From Symsagittifera roscoffensis (lineage: Eukaryota; Xenacoelomorpha; Acoela; Convolutidae): a stretch of DNA of 64,000 nt. This document shows, piece after piece, positions 31,311 to 43,382 of this stretch. The stretch is from the NCBI RefSeq assembly GCF_963678635.1, contig NC_087063.1, forward strand, positions 28,532,599 to 28,596,598. The letters are read 5' to 3'. Positions within the stretch are counted from its first letter, which is position 1; the number at the start of each line of letters is the position of its first letter. The position numbers and the translations under genes were made by a program. The notes under the pieces are model-generated. The model saw nothing but the letters and a program-made list of their open reading frames with translations, did no database searches and was not told the DNA's origin.

Positions 31311-32462
31311 GCTGAATCCATAACAAATTTTGGAATCGTGAAAAATTATTTTGTCGAGCTCAGTTTTTCAATATCAGGTCAAGACATGCATAGGCTCTTA
31401 TCGGCGCGCCTAGTATGACAAGGTATTTTGGATCGGTCATTACGATGCCAGCATTACGAGGCCAAACTGTGCATTCTGTGCATTGAAAAGCGGATTCCGC
31501 AACAAGTCAAGATCAGATTTTCGCGGAATCCACAACATTGCTACTTTTCTTTGATCTTCTTTGCTGCTTTGGGTTCCACAAACGAAAACCTACAGCAATG
31601 TACCGCTCAAAATTGCTCCGAAATAGGCGAATTAGGCGAATTGCTCCGAAATAGCTGTATTTGCTGAATCCATAACAAATTGTGGAATCCACTAACAAAC
31701 AAAAAGACATGTGTATTGTTGAAATGAGCTGTTGCGGAATCCATATGTCTTTTTGTTTGTTAGTGGATTCCACAATTTGTTATGGATTCAGCAAATACAG
31801 CTATTTCGGAGCAATTCGCCTAATTCGCCTATTTCGGAGCAATTTTGAGCGGTACATTGCTGTAGGTTTTCGTTTGTGGAACCCAAAGCAGCAAAGAAGA
31901 TCAAAGAAAAGTAGCAATGTTGTGGATTCCGCGAAAATCTGATCTTGACTTGTTGCGGAATCCACTTTTCAATGCACAGAATGCACAGTTTGGCCTCGTA
32001 ATGCTGGCATCATAATGACCGATCCAAAATACCTTGTCATACTAGGCGCGCCGATAAGAGCCTATGCATGTCTTGACCTGATATTGAAAAACTGAGCTCG
32101 ACAAAATAATTTTTCACGATTCCACAATTTGTTATGGATTCAGCAGATACGGCTATTTCGGAGCAATTCGCCTATTTCGGAGCAATTTTGAGCGGTACAT
32201 TGCTGTAGGTTTTCGTTTGTGGAACCCAAAGCAGCAAAGAAGATCAAAGAAAAGTAGCAATGTTGCGGATTCCGCGAAAATCTGATCTTGACTTGTTGCG
32301 GAATCCGCTTTTCAATGCACAGAATGCACAGTTTGGCCTCGTAATGCTGGCATCATAATAACCGATCCAAAATACCTTGTCATACTAGGCGCGCCGATAA
32401 GAGCCTTTGCATGTCTTGACCTGATATTGAAAAACTGAGCTCGACAAAATAATTTTTCACGA
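31311..32462. repeat. Near-perfect 400-bp palindrome with an additional right-arm copy
   Basis: Left arm 31311-31710 and right arm 31745-32142 are reverse complements with few differences, separated by 34 bp. A second right-arm copy follows at 32119-32462, overlapping the end of the first. The arms contain GGAATCCACAA/GGAATCCGC motifs and GGCGCGCC. High identity implies a recent origin. No coding sequence is apparent: the equal ORFs on both strands are a by-product of the palindrome. Confidence 0.85.
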
Positions 32463-32924
32463 TGGGCCATTTGCTTCAAGGAAGAGGAAATTGTAAGCCA
32501 CTATGGCACTTCAATTTTGTCAGGGTTGTCCCGCTGTATCAAATTAATTTATGCAACAATTCTGAACTTCAAGCTGTTTTACCTACTTTTGTTTGAACTC
32601 TTCTTCAGTTTTCGCTCTTTTTTTGGCTTCTGGGGTCGTAAGTAGCATTTTCCAACCGAGCCATTCTCGGTCAGCTTCGTGAAAGCTTGGATGTAGACGA
32701 AGACATTCGTACTGCATTTTTAGCTGGTGCTGAAAAATTTTAGCTGTACTGAACTGACAATGATACCAGCAAAGTCTCCTATTCGAAAAAAAAATTAACA
32801 AAACCGGTTTATGCACTACTCAAAAAGTATCTTAGGACCAATTTTGATAACTTTTACAAGAGAAGTTTTGTCGTCTTTCACAAAAGAATGGCCGCGAATT
32901 TGTTGAAAGCCTTACCATGTCAGT
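32463..32924. other. Spacer with a possible minus-strand exon
   Basis: A minus-strand frame at 32583-32816 ends in a charged Glu/Lys-rich stretch (EAKKRAKTEEEF) and may be an exon, but no family or splice partner was found. Confidence 0.25.
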
Positions 32925-33341
32925 CGTTGAGCCTCAAGCTGACGAACCGGCAAGTATGCATTTATGTTGCACTCCGTATTGATGCAGCTGGGTGCCTATA
33001 GCACTCTTACAATTTTTGGAAAACTGTAAATCAGCTAGGTCTTCACGGTTTGGTATGTCCGCGAAGTGCTGAAAGATGGAAGGAATGCATTTCATGCCAT
33101 GATAAACAAAATTGTGAAGCAATCATTTGGCACTCTTGAATTTTTGGCAGTGCTAGAACCCCCTGGTTTCATTAGTATAGTTGGCAAAAGACCTGATGTC
33201 TTATCACTGGTTCCTTGGAAGCAAGGCAAGCCGCATATTTTAAATGATGCAGTCATGGAAGCGCCTACTGACACCTATCTGATGCCAATTTCGAGACGAT
33301 ATCTCTCTCTTTTCTTAAGCAAACTGTCAATAGCGATATAA
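32925..33341 (+). mobile_element. Remnant of a retroelement C-terminal domain (GKRPD..LIPW type)
   Basis: Successive plus-strand frames give LTNRQVCIYVALRIDAAG, HGLVC..SAERW and then, after a frameshift, a GKRPDVLSLVPWKQGKPHI segment. This series matches the region downstream of RT in a group of invertebrate retroelement proteins, where it reads approximately LR.GL.LGA, HGL.C..SAGR, and GKRPDG.TLIPW..GK. Two frameshifts and a stop show it is dead. The exact clade is not assigned. Confidence 0.5.
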
Positions 33342-35809
33342 GTTGGAAATGTTGCTTAGTACTCGGTTCAATTCTTAGTAATGATCTCTCAGAAGTCATA
33401 TTCCATCTCAAAATTTTAAAACGCCTGTAGTGTTTTCCTAATATTTTGTTTAGTTTGTTGTCATTGTTGTGAATTTTCAGGAAAAAATCTGACTGGATTG
33501 TTCCCAGTTAGCATATTCTTACAATGTTTTCCATAAATCCTTACAGTGTCGGCAATCGAAAACGGATTTGCCTCCTTGATGTTCGCCATTGTTTTTTAAG
33601 ACCACAAGAAGTTCAGAAGTCTGGTTTTGAGCCCCACTGCCTTAAAGAAATCACTTTTTTCAGGCAGATGAATAGCCACCCGTGATAGCCTGCAACAAAA
33701 CTCAGCGCGAGTTCTTCTATGCTGATTGATTGCGAGGCTAGAGTTTGGGCTGTCAATGCTTTTTGTATTTCAGACGGAATTATTTGTAGTTAGTCGTATT
33801 TGCAAATCTTTTTCATTGTGAAAAAATCTAGCAAAAATAAGAAGGTTGCAAAGTTGTATGAATATAGATCGAAAAAGGGGTATTCGTTTTTTCCATCAGA
33901 GTTAAACAGTCGCTTTCATAACTATTTGTGGCCCAATTTAACGCTCCGTTATTAAATATCTTTGAGAATCTGGTAAGTTGATGCAACAGATAATCTTTTT
34001 CGGAATCTGGTAATTTCAAACATTATTTATTAAAACAAGATTGTACAAAAACCATTTTGGTAGAACCGCTGTTTTTCATACACACAATTTAACTTTCTTT
34101 GAAACGCCTTTTACGACTTTTCGATTTGAAAATTCATCTTTTCCGCGGACTTGGTCCGCTTTTTTTAAGTTGTTTGTGTCAGGTTTTCTTTCAATTAAAA
34201 TCTCCTATAAATAGGCCATAGAAGGAGAGGTTCTAAAAATCCAAAACCACCTGTCCTAAATTCACCCTTGTCATATGTGACAGTTATATTGACTGGTAAT
34301 TTTCGTCTGATTGGCTGTCGCTAGATTCATGTTGAAGAAGACTTGTTCAAAACCGGCAATTAATTTTGGACATTTTTTCCTCAAATAGAACTGTTTTTTC
34401 TGGTTCTTAGATTACAATGTTTTAGTTTTGTGGTCGACGCCTGGCTTTTGTTACGTGTTTATTTAATTCTATCCTGGCTCAGTGATTAGATTTGATAATT
34501 TTTCTAACGCGTTTTTTGAAGTTTGAAATCATTAACTCCGATGAGTTTTCATTCGTTACTATAGGTCAAGTGTGTGAACCAGTGCTTGCCGCAAATCTAC
34601 TTTGCTCTATTGAAGAGTGTGTTAATGCTTTGTTTTATCAGCGCAACTTTGTTGGTGCCAGCATCCTTTTGTTGTATGGCGCGGGTATCTCTGAGCAAGT
34701 TTTCGTGAAACGACTCAGTCAGAAGTAAACATATTTCAATATTTAGTTTACTTTTCAAGTTTATTAGGCGTTGAAGTTGTCACAGTTTTTTGGTTACTTC
34801 TACAGAGGTTCTGTTCGCATGACATAAAATTTTAGGTTATTGTAAAATTTTGTAGCAGCTAGCTCGCCGTTGACAACCTCAACCGAAGCGATAAAAAGCA
34901 ACACGAGAGCATTGTTAATGTTTTAGCTATTCTTGGCCTATTTCTCAACAACAACTCGCTTAATCAGGACAAAAACCTTCGTCAATTACTGTAAATGAGT
35001 TAATTGAAAAAGAAAACAGTGATTGCGAGGCACGATGTGGTGAACAAAACCAGAAAGATCAACAAAACTAACAACTTCCGACCAGCCCATGTCGAAGAGC
35101 TGACAGGCTATTTGAAGTTGTAGAAACTACAGAAATTGACGATCATCTAATGCGGACGAGAAAAAACGCCCCACTTATTTCGTCAGATACTGTGATTCCT
35201 GCAACAAAGCAGCAACTCTCCAAGTGCAAACAGAACTATCCAGATCAGCTCAAGGAGTATTTGAAGCTTCATCAGAATAAAGAACTGGTGCAGAAGTCTT
35301 CAGGATTGGTAATGACGCACAAGGAAAGACTGGCGGGACTGATTTGGGGTATCAGAGGCAAGCAACAGAGACCATCGCAAACAAGAGGAAAGAAAAAGCA
35401 AGACGCAAAAAGAAGCTGAAAAGTATTCGCCTTATATACCGGGTTTTTTTCTGAGTCTTACTATTCATGTCTTGCAAATCAATAAGCAAGTACTCCACAG
35501 CAAAAGTTTTGTTAGATTAGTTTGAATAATATTCGAAAAACATCAAATATCTGCATGTATTTTGAAGTTGTTGAGAAAGTGTCTAAAAAACGATCTACTA
35601 CTACCGCAACTTTTAATTGTTGTACATTTTGCAGTGAGCAATCCTTGAAGCTGCTTTATAACATTCAACTTCAGAACGGGTACATGAAAAGCTTTCAATG
35701 GGTCCAAAGCATTCATTTGAAGACAGCTTCAATGAAAGGCAGTTTGTGGCTGATATCAACATTTTTCTCTGACAATTGAAAAACATCGGGTGAATCTTTA
35801 TAAAAAATA
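33342..35809. other. Spacer with small unrecognised ORFs
   Basis: ORFs at 34492-34728 and 35150-35419 are open but unrecognised; the second is Lys/Gln-rich and could belong to the 5' region of the Penelope-like relic that follows. Confidence 0.3.
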
Positions 35810-37250
35810 GAGGCGGCGGCAAAAGCATATGCAAAAAAAGGCAAACCACAAGCGGTTAAAATAGGGAGAAAATATCTCAAAGATAAAGGGTCGCTGGCTG
35901 TGCGTTTTGATAAAGTGGTTGGCTCTGCCAAGGAACAAAAAAAAAATTGCGAAACAAAACTGGAATCTATGTTAAATTTTGCGCTTTTTCGTTGTTAATT
36001 TCATTTTTTTTAATTATATGCTGCAACTGATATTTAAAAATGAAAAAAAATTCACAAAAAATTATTTGCCATAAGCTAAAGAAACCTGAACAAAAGATCA
36101 GTTTTTTTTTCAAAGATGAGGTCAACAGATGGGCAACCGGCTTATTTGTACGGTATAGCTAAGGTACAAAAAGGTGATGCAGCTCTGGGATAAGTGCTAT
36201 TTTCCGACGTCATCGTTGGAGCAATTTACCGAATTTGACATTAAAGATGCTAGAGAAACTACTAAAAACACTGCTCTTGATCCGGATGAAACAAAATTAT
36301 CTCTTATATGAAAAATTTTTCCGCTAACATTCCCCTAAAGGAAGCAATTGCAATTGCCCTACAGAAGCTAAACAGTCCAGAGTCTCCTCCGGAGTTTCAA
36401 AGATCTACAGGGAAAAATTCTTTGAATATGGTGGTTAGCACGGTATATTTCGAGTGTAAGGATTCATGTTACTTTGAAAATAGTGGTGTAGTAGTGGGTG
36501 CTTCCCTCGCCGTAATTCTAGCAAATCTTTTGCTTCAAAACCGGAAATTCCGATGGGAGCCGGCATATAGCAATTTGATGCCAATAAATGTTTGTGCCCA
36601 TATTGCAGCAGGAAATTAACATATCAATCAGAGGGACTTGAATAAGAGATATGTCAAAAGTGCTCACAAATGATTTGTGTGAAAACATCTAATGATGAAT
36701 ACTAATCAAAAACTGAAAACTGCTGCGAGCTAAAAATCAATGAGAGGAGTTTTCCCAAGATAAGGTTGTTGCTCAGATATGTTCATGACATTTTTAGAAC
36801 AGTCAAAAATTACACAACCGTGTTCCTCCTGACGCCCCCAATTATCTTCATGCAAATCTACAGTTCATACTAGAGGAAAATAAGCTAGACTGGAAGTTGC
36901 CGTTCCTGGATTTGAATATAAATACGTCACATGATAAAATGGTTATAGCAATTGGTTTCAAAATCCAACAGAAACTGCTATTTACTTTTTTAAAAAAGCT
37001 GCGCCACAACTCCTTACAAATGTATTGTTATTCAAGGCACTCGACATAGGATGTTCTGGAAAACATCTAAGTGGCAGCAGTTTGATAAAAAAATGGAAAC
37101 AAGCAGGGCGCCATGGCTGACAAATCAATAGGCTGAAAAATGGTCCACCAATGTGAAAGCAGACACCTTGTGGAAAACCATTGAAAGTAGCAGGTTAGAA
37201 AATTTAACTAACCTTCAAGTAGTTTCACAACAAGAAAACTGCAATTGTGT
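35810..37250 (+). mobile_element. Decayed Penelope-like element reverse transcriptase
   Basis: In order across frames on the plus strand: KDKGSLAVRFDKVVG (35870), PAYLYGIAKVQKGD (36130), SANIPLKEAIAIAL (36318), the core box YFENSGVVVGASLAVILANLL (36480; compare K.G.AMGSPLSP.LANL in Penelope RTs), LRYVHDIFRT (36770; the catalytic DD is HD here), ANLQFILEENKLDWKLPFLDLNI (36850), and PTETAIYF.KKAAP (36970). This order and the FLDL motif are specific to Penelope-like RTs. At least six frameshifts or stops. No GIY-YIG nuclease could be confirmed downstream. Confidence 0.65.
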
Positions 37251-38164
37251 TTACTATCGCTGAAGTCAGCATTTTCTAATCATCTAAAGTCAAAAGGCTT
37301 TAAAAACTTGCATGTAGTGGATTTACCTCAACGTATGTTGAAAAAACTGTCCGGTATTTGACCATTAAAATTATGGAAAAAAAGCAGACTCTCTGGTATC
37401 CCTCCAATCTCAGCAATCAGACTTGTTGGAAACGACGCATATGTTAATTGAGAAGTTATAGATAATTCGAACAACCAAAATAAATTATTAATAGGAAACT
37501 CGATCAGATTGCTGTCGATTTCAAATGGTCGAATTATATAACCGAATTACTTATCAGCTAGTTATCTGGAGGAAGAACCAAAAAAGGAAGAGTTATATGG
37601 AGAAAAAAGTCGTAGTATACTTTGAGTTGCTGATTAACGACGTTTTCCCGCTTTAGACCGCAAAAAGAAGATCAGAATTACTCGAAGTAGTAAATTTTAA
37701 AAATTCGAATTGAGCGTGCATGGCAAGTAACAGTTGTGGTTTTTGACAACTGAAAAAGCGCAAAATCAGAAAAATGAGTTTTGCTGCCGAAAACAAAACA
37801 ACAGATAATGAGCAACAGCAAGAGTAAGCAAAGATCTAAAGAATATTGACCAAAAAAGCTCTCGGTGTTGCAGCAATTGTACCGTTACAACTGTTGCTGG
37901 CCCTTTTCAACCAGTTAGGATGGCTAGAAGTAAACATAGCAACTTTTCCTATAAAGAAGACGGAGCTTACTCTTCGAAAAACAAGAAATCCTTAAGGTCT
38001 GTAGCAGGGTTGCGATGTTTAAAAAAGAGCTTGTTTAAAAATGTTTTAAACACTTTTAAAACACTGTTTAAAACAACACGAGTTCCAGCGTTTAAAACAA
38101 CGACTCATGATTGGTCAATATTTGAACGCTTTCTGAGCGCGTCATACAATTGAGTTAATGTAAT
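37251..38164. other. Spacer, nothing recognised
   Basis: Possible 3' remainder of the Penelope-like relic. An ORF at 37920-38153 is driven by TTTAAAAC-type repeats (GTTTAAAACA, about four copies at 38025-38100) rather than coding sequence. Confidence 0.35.
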
Positions 38165-39380
38165 TGGCTTCTTATTTAAGATCAAAGCTAATGATGATAC
38201 GTGCAAAATGGCTACTGGTCGTAAAAGCGATGCATTTTGGAGCGAGTTTACTCAATCACCCGATGGCCGCGCAAAATGCAATCATGGTAACAAAGAAATG
38301 GCTGAGTTGGTTGCAAGAAGGAAGTAATATTTTAACGATGAATACAGGAATCTCGTTGCAGAGCAGCCTATCAGTTCCAAGCAACCGAAACAAGGCACTG
38401 TGGACTCACTTGTTACCAAAACAACACCTGAGCAGAATTGGAAGCTCAATTTATCTGATTCTTGTAACTTTTATTCCTCGAACCCGCCGTTTAGAGACGT
38501 TGAAAACCAATAACTCCAAGACATGATCAAAGCTTTACATCCCGGTTGTTGTACTTCAAATAGAGCACAAATTTGTAGTAATTTACTTGATTCTGTCTAC
38601 TCCGATTTTCGGAAAACCACTGCAGAAAGGCTAATGGATCAGCTCGTCACTTTATCAGTTGACTGTTGGACGAATGTCACTAATGAGTCTATGTTGGATT
38701 TCTGAATCAGACTATCTGAGGTACGATGGAGCAGCTGCGTCACCTAGCTCAATTGGTATTTGAATTCATGGACGTTTTTGAAGCAGTATGCTGATCGGAA
38801 CTCCAAAAAGCTGAGAAAAAAAGTCCCGCAGCTGAAGTAGCGAAATTGTTAAAAGAGATCGTTATGTACACAATATGGAAGATGCTTACGCTGTTCTCAA
38901 ACCTGTATCCGAGTGCTTTGATCTTATGCAATCAAACAACAGCACTGTAGCTGACGCCATTTGGGCATGGAAAAAATTAATCGACAGTTTTCGTGAACGA
39001 GGCATGGAACGTCGAGAGTGGTAGGATTTCGCTGAGAAAAGGTATAGTCGTTCTGTTCAGGATTTGTGGTTCACTGCCTCTTTGTCATGTCCATTGTGTT
39101 TCAGCAAAGATTTAACGGAGAAAGAAAGCAATTGTGCCATCGACTGGATCAAATTGTAGCATCCGGATGCAACAGTGAAGTTTTTTGAACTATCAAATAG
39201 CAATAGGGAAAATTTCGAAGGAAATTGGGGAAATCGCCTTGAGGATGGAAAAACTGTCCCCCAGTTAAGCTGGTCTCGAAAGAATGTTTTCGACAATGGG
39301 CTATATCCAAGACAACCTTGGAAACCGTCTTGCCATTGAAAAACTTGAAATACTAATTTTCAAAAACGTGTGCTGAGCAG
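38165..39380 (+). mobile_element. Decayed hAT transposase
   Basis: A BED-finger-like segment (FWSEFTQSPDGRAKCNHGNK, 38228-38290) is followed by NRAQICSNLLDSVYSDF and VDCWTN (38550-38690), a mid region at 38870-39010, and a C-terminal dimerisation segment AGLERMFSTMGYIQDNLGNR (39275-39335) ending at TGA 39374. This is the usual order of a hAT transposase. Frameshifts and stops separate the pieces. Blocks of GTTTAAAAC on both sides (38030-38100 and 39410-39450) are inverted relative to one another in part and may mark the ends of the inserted DNA. Confidence 0.7.
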
Positions 39381-39749
39381 CTAATTTTTGTCAATTATGA
39401 AAGTTTTTTTTGTTTTAAACATGTTTAAAACGTTTTAAATGTTCAAAACATTTTCTTTTCAGAATCATGCTTTTTTGAAACCCTGGTCTATAGTCGAGCT
39501 GGAAAAGTTACAATTTAACAACCCCTAGCTTACCGGAATGTCTAGAGTTTTTCAGAAAACATATTCAATTTCAAATTCAAATCATGAGAAGCTAGGAGTT
39601 GAAAGGTTCCTAAACGATCATCCGGATTCACTGATTTAGCTTTTTCAACAAAGTAACACCAGAAATTAAGATATCGTGAAGTGTGTGGGATTGACACTCT
39701 TTTCATTCCATGAGCGGTATATGGCAGGAACAACCAAAGATATCCAAGA

Positions 39750-40300
39750 AACCAAACAGTAAAAAAAATACCAAAAAAAACCAAAAACCTAAATATAATC
39801 CAAAAAACCAAAAGCAGTACAAAAAGTTAAAAAAGTAGAGAACACCTTCACCCTTGAGATGTGATCCAATTTTCCTGTTTGCTGTTATTAGAAAAAATCA
39901 TTTAATTATACCTGGTTATAATTAAATGAATTTTTAGTTATACCTGGATCATGGGTAGTTCATTTAGTTATACCTGGATCAACCTTTAGAGTCCGCTTTT
40001 ATATCTGTACCGTAGGGTGGTTTGATTATTTAAGCATTTTAATGTTAATTTTCAACCGATCCAGAAACGTCAGGTGTTTGAGGAAGAAGGCAAATCCAGC
40101 ACTGCAAGCAGCAGCAGGAAGTATCACAAGGACAACAACAATCAACTGTTGGGTATCGTTAAACAATTTTGTATCATTTACAGAAAAGGAAGTACGATAT
40201 AGTTCCGCGGAGGGCACGACAATGACTGATTTGAAGTGACCCTTCACCGAGTTGCAGTTTTACGAGTTAAGCACTTCAAGTCGGATATTGAACGGACCCT
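39750..40300 (+). repeat. Repeat block shared with 50930-51420
   Basis: Both blocks run in the same order: an A-rich CCAAAAA stretch, GAGATGTGATC, TTTAAGCA.TTAATG, GACAACA..CAACTGTTGGGTATCGTT, GGGCACGA. Each lies upstream of a B-type element, so this is probably its LTR or early leader. Confidence 0.6.
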
Positions 40301-41129
40301 AAGGGCATAATTTTATTAGTGCTATTATATTTACAACTTGTATCAAAATTCCTGTTCCGTTTTTCAACCAAATAGTCAATCAACAGACCACATTTTAAGT
40401 TTACATTGTAGTTAGAATTTTATGACTTTGAGAAGTGCTTGGAAGAAAACTTTTGAGTTAGTGGGAAAGAAAATGTTGTTCGGGTAACGTAAACTACTGA
40501 GTCGACATATTTTAAAGCTCGTTTATCGGCAACCTTCAAGGACCAGAGAATTCGAAGTTAAGGGTCTAAATTAGTGGATTTACCAAACCACAGTAGTTCA
40601 ACATGTTTTGTGTTTACTAAATTTTTTTTTCGTCGGTCCTAAATTTTTTTTTGGTTTCATTTTGCGCTAAATTAGAAAAACGTAGGACTTTTGAATAGTT
40701 GTAAAGCCCAAAAAACGAAAATTGCAGAAAAAATTAAGTGGAAGACGTTTTTTTTATAACTTGAGAAGCACTGAACGGGTTTAGCTCATTTTAAAATCAT
40801 AAACTCATAACTTTGCAAAGCTTACAACTGACTGGATCATTTTGTGGAGAAAAAACCTTAGAAAAAAATTAAAATGAAACTTTTAGCAAGAAGGTTTTTG
40901 TTGAAACTAAACCCAACCCGGTTCATAAAAAATTATTCCGAAATCCTTCGAATACTTACGAAAAGAAAAAAACTGAAAATGAAACGTTTTTACGTTTTTG
41001 TGACAATTAGGAAGAGTCAGGGACATAAAAATATCTATCATGAGGGCTTCAAAATAAAAAAAAACTTTTCCCAGTTAGATGTTAGTTGATTTTACATTAG
41101 ATTAAGAGTTCTAGGAGCGTACCAAGAGA

Positions 41130-41560
41130 ATCTTGACATTTTCGACCGTACCAGGAGGTGACCTAATTTTCCGAACACATAAGGAGTGGTCCCTATTTCA
41201 CCACTCCGTAAGGGTTCCAATCCTGAAACCTCTTCACTTCACCAATCCGGAAGGTTCTCAATCCGGAAGGATCCTCATTTTACCAAACAGGAAGGTTCAA
41301 CATCCGGAAGGGTCGCAGTCAGGAGGTGTACCGATTAATTCTATCCGTAAAATCCCAACCCCGAACGGTCCTCATTTCACCAACTGGATCGGATTTACCC
41401 GAAGGAATCCCCAAAGCGCATATTCGGAAGGTTCTCTGTTCGCCAATCCGCAAGAGAGCTAATCTCTGAACGTTCCTGGAGGGGTCCGTCCCCTCCCCAT
41501 TCGCAAAGCTGGAAGGGTTGCAATCCGCAAAGACCCTTATTCAGAAGGGTTTTTAACAAA
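41130..41560 (+). repeat. Minisatellite of AATCCGGAAGGGTCC type, first array
   Basis: At least twelve degenerate copies of (AAT)CCGGAAGG(G)TCC(TCATTTCACCA), spaced 15-30 bp. Confidence 0.6.
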
Positions 41561-42059
41561 TTTGTTTTGGCCGTAAAATTTTTTATTGGTTTTTTTTGCG
41601 CTTAAACAAAACGTTTTGTTTTATAACTCAAGAAGCATTGAAAAGATTTAGTTCATTTTAAAATTATTAGATGAAAAATTTAAAAATTTATAAATGAGTT
41701 GTTCTGTTTTTGGCAAAAATGACCATAAAATCATAAAAAACGTTTTTATCAAAAAGGCCGTTTTGAAAGTAGACCCCTTTTTGGTTCATAAAAGTTTTTT
41801 CCGAAGGATTAAAATCCATACGAAAGGAAAGTAAAGGATATCCGGACGATTTTACGTTATTGTGAACAATTAGAAGCGTCAGGTGCCTCATTAACTAAAA
41901 GAAAGACAACAAAAAATATCTACAAACAAACCAATCCCAGTTAGTGGTAATTGCACAATCAGAAGTTCTCTTTGTATCAGGAAGGATCCAAATTCAAAAC
42001 ATACATTTCCCAGTTAGTTGATTTTACACATTTAGAGTTCTAGGAGCGTAGCAAGAGAG

Positions 42060-42430
42060 TCTTGACGTTTTCAATTGTACCAGGGGGTGTGCTAACTTTC
42101 CGAACATACAAGGGAGGGTCCCTTGTTCACTAATCCGGAAGGGTCCCAATCCGTAGGTGTACCGACTTTTCTTATCCGTAAAAGTCCCAACCCAAAACAG
42201 TCCTCATTTCACCAACTGGAAGAGTCCTAATCGGAAGAATCTTTTAATTTCCGATCGGATTTACCTGGAGGATTCCCGAACTCGCCAGTCCGGAAGGATT
42301 CTTATTCACCAATACGCAAGAGTCTGATGTTTTGAACGTAGGTCCGTCCCCATTCGCAAATCCAGAAGGGTCCCGATCCGGAAATATCCTTGTTCGCCTA
42401 TCCGAAAGGGTCATAAGATCAACCCTTCAC
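42060..42430 (+). repeat. Second array of the same minisatellite
   Basis: A collinear copy of the array at 41130-41560, beginning GTACCAGG.GGTG and sharing GTGTACCGA.TT, TCCGTAAAA and CACCAACTGGA landmarks; offset about 925 bp. Confidence 0.6.
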
Positions 42431-42756
42431 CGTCCGTGAATGTAAACGTAGATCTGAAAGAGTCAGAAAAACAATCTTCACCGTACGTAGAACGGAAAAC
42501 CGTCAGGGAAAAGCAGAAACAGAACACTGAAAAAAATTAATTGAAGTTATTTGGATATAAGGACACCTAAGCGGATGGACATCAACAAAAAACTAGTGAC
42601 TGTAGTTGTGACTCGTCCAAACAAAACAAATGGACGTCGAATTAGGATCGATACAAAACCAATTTTGGAGATTCAAGATTCTAATTCAAATCATCAAAAG
42701 AAACAGACTTTTGAAATAATTCGGATTGCACTTCAAAAAGTAATTTTTTTGGGGGA

Positions 42757-42850
42757 AGTTTGTTGCATTGAGGACATAAGTAGACCTAGCTCGGGCAATT
42801 CGGAGGCAGATAAGTAGTACAGAACTCGATCGGTGCGATTGATGCCCCTT
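42757..42850 (+). repeat. Diverged copy of the two-hairpin leader module
   Basis: GTTGCATTGAGGACAT...GCTCGGGCAATTCGG...ACTCGATCGGTGCGATTGATG aligns with the modules at 45177 and 53020/53205. The stems are partly lost. Confidence 0.5.
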
Positions 42851-43238
42851 TGATAAGAAAGATATCAGCCTCCAAACTTTGTCTGTTTACTGCACTGAAC
42901 AGAGAAAGCATCTTCTTTAGAAATTAGTTCAATTATCAAATTGCGATAGATTGATCGCAACGCATTTACTTTTTCCCCGATCTTTTCAAATGAACAAAAA
43001 TTTTACTTTCGTCAACAAAATTGGATTGTGAGCTTAGTATTTTCTAAGTCCACCCGATATTATCATTTAGCATAATATTTAATAGACCATAACACTGCTG
43101 TGGAAAAACTGAGATGCGCTGTACTGTTATAAATTAACCAGATTCTTAGTCACTTGTTATATTGAATCTAGAATACAATTTTATTGTGTTTGTTAGCATT
43201 GTTCTAAGCATTTTTTACGAAAAAAAGATTGAACCACA

Positions 43239-43382
43239 ATGAATAATCTTTTTGTGGCAAAGAACTTGGAGGTTCGGAAAACCACAAAATTTTTAAAAAA
43301 AACTTCAGACGGAGTGGTTAAAACCATGAGTCAAAGGGTCTCTGAATACCAAGACACGGCAAACAAGCGATGCTGGATATAG
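43239..43382 (+). CDS. Small ORF, possible gag start of a decayed B-type copy
   Basis: 47 codons starting MNNLFVAKNLEVRK, preceded by GAACCACA. A related ORF starts at 45332 in the same context, so the start region is shared between the copies. Both are truncated by stops. Confidence 0.35.
   Translation: MNNLFVAKNLEVRKTTKFLKKTSDGVVKTMSQRVSEYQDTANKRCWI

Noticed and set aside
31513..31942. Identical 86-codon ORFs on both strands
   Set aside because: They are mirror images produced by the palindrome, with no sign of coding selection.
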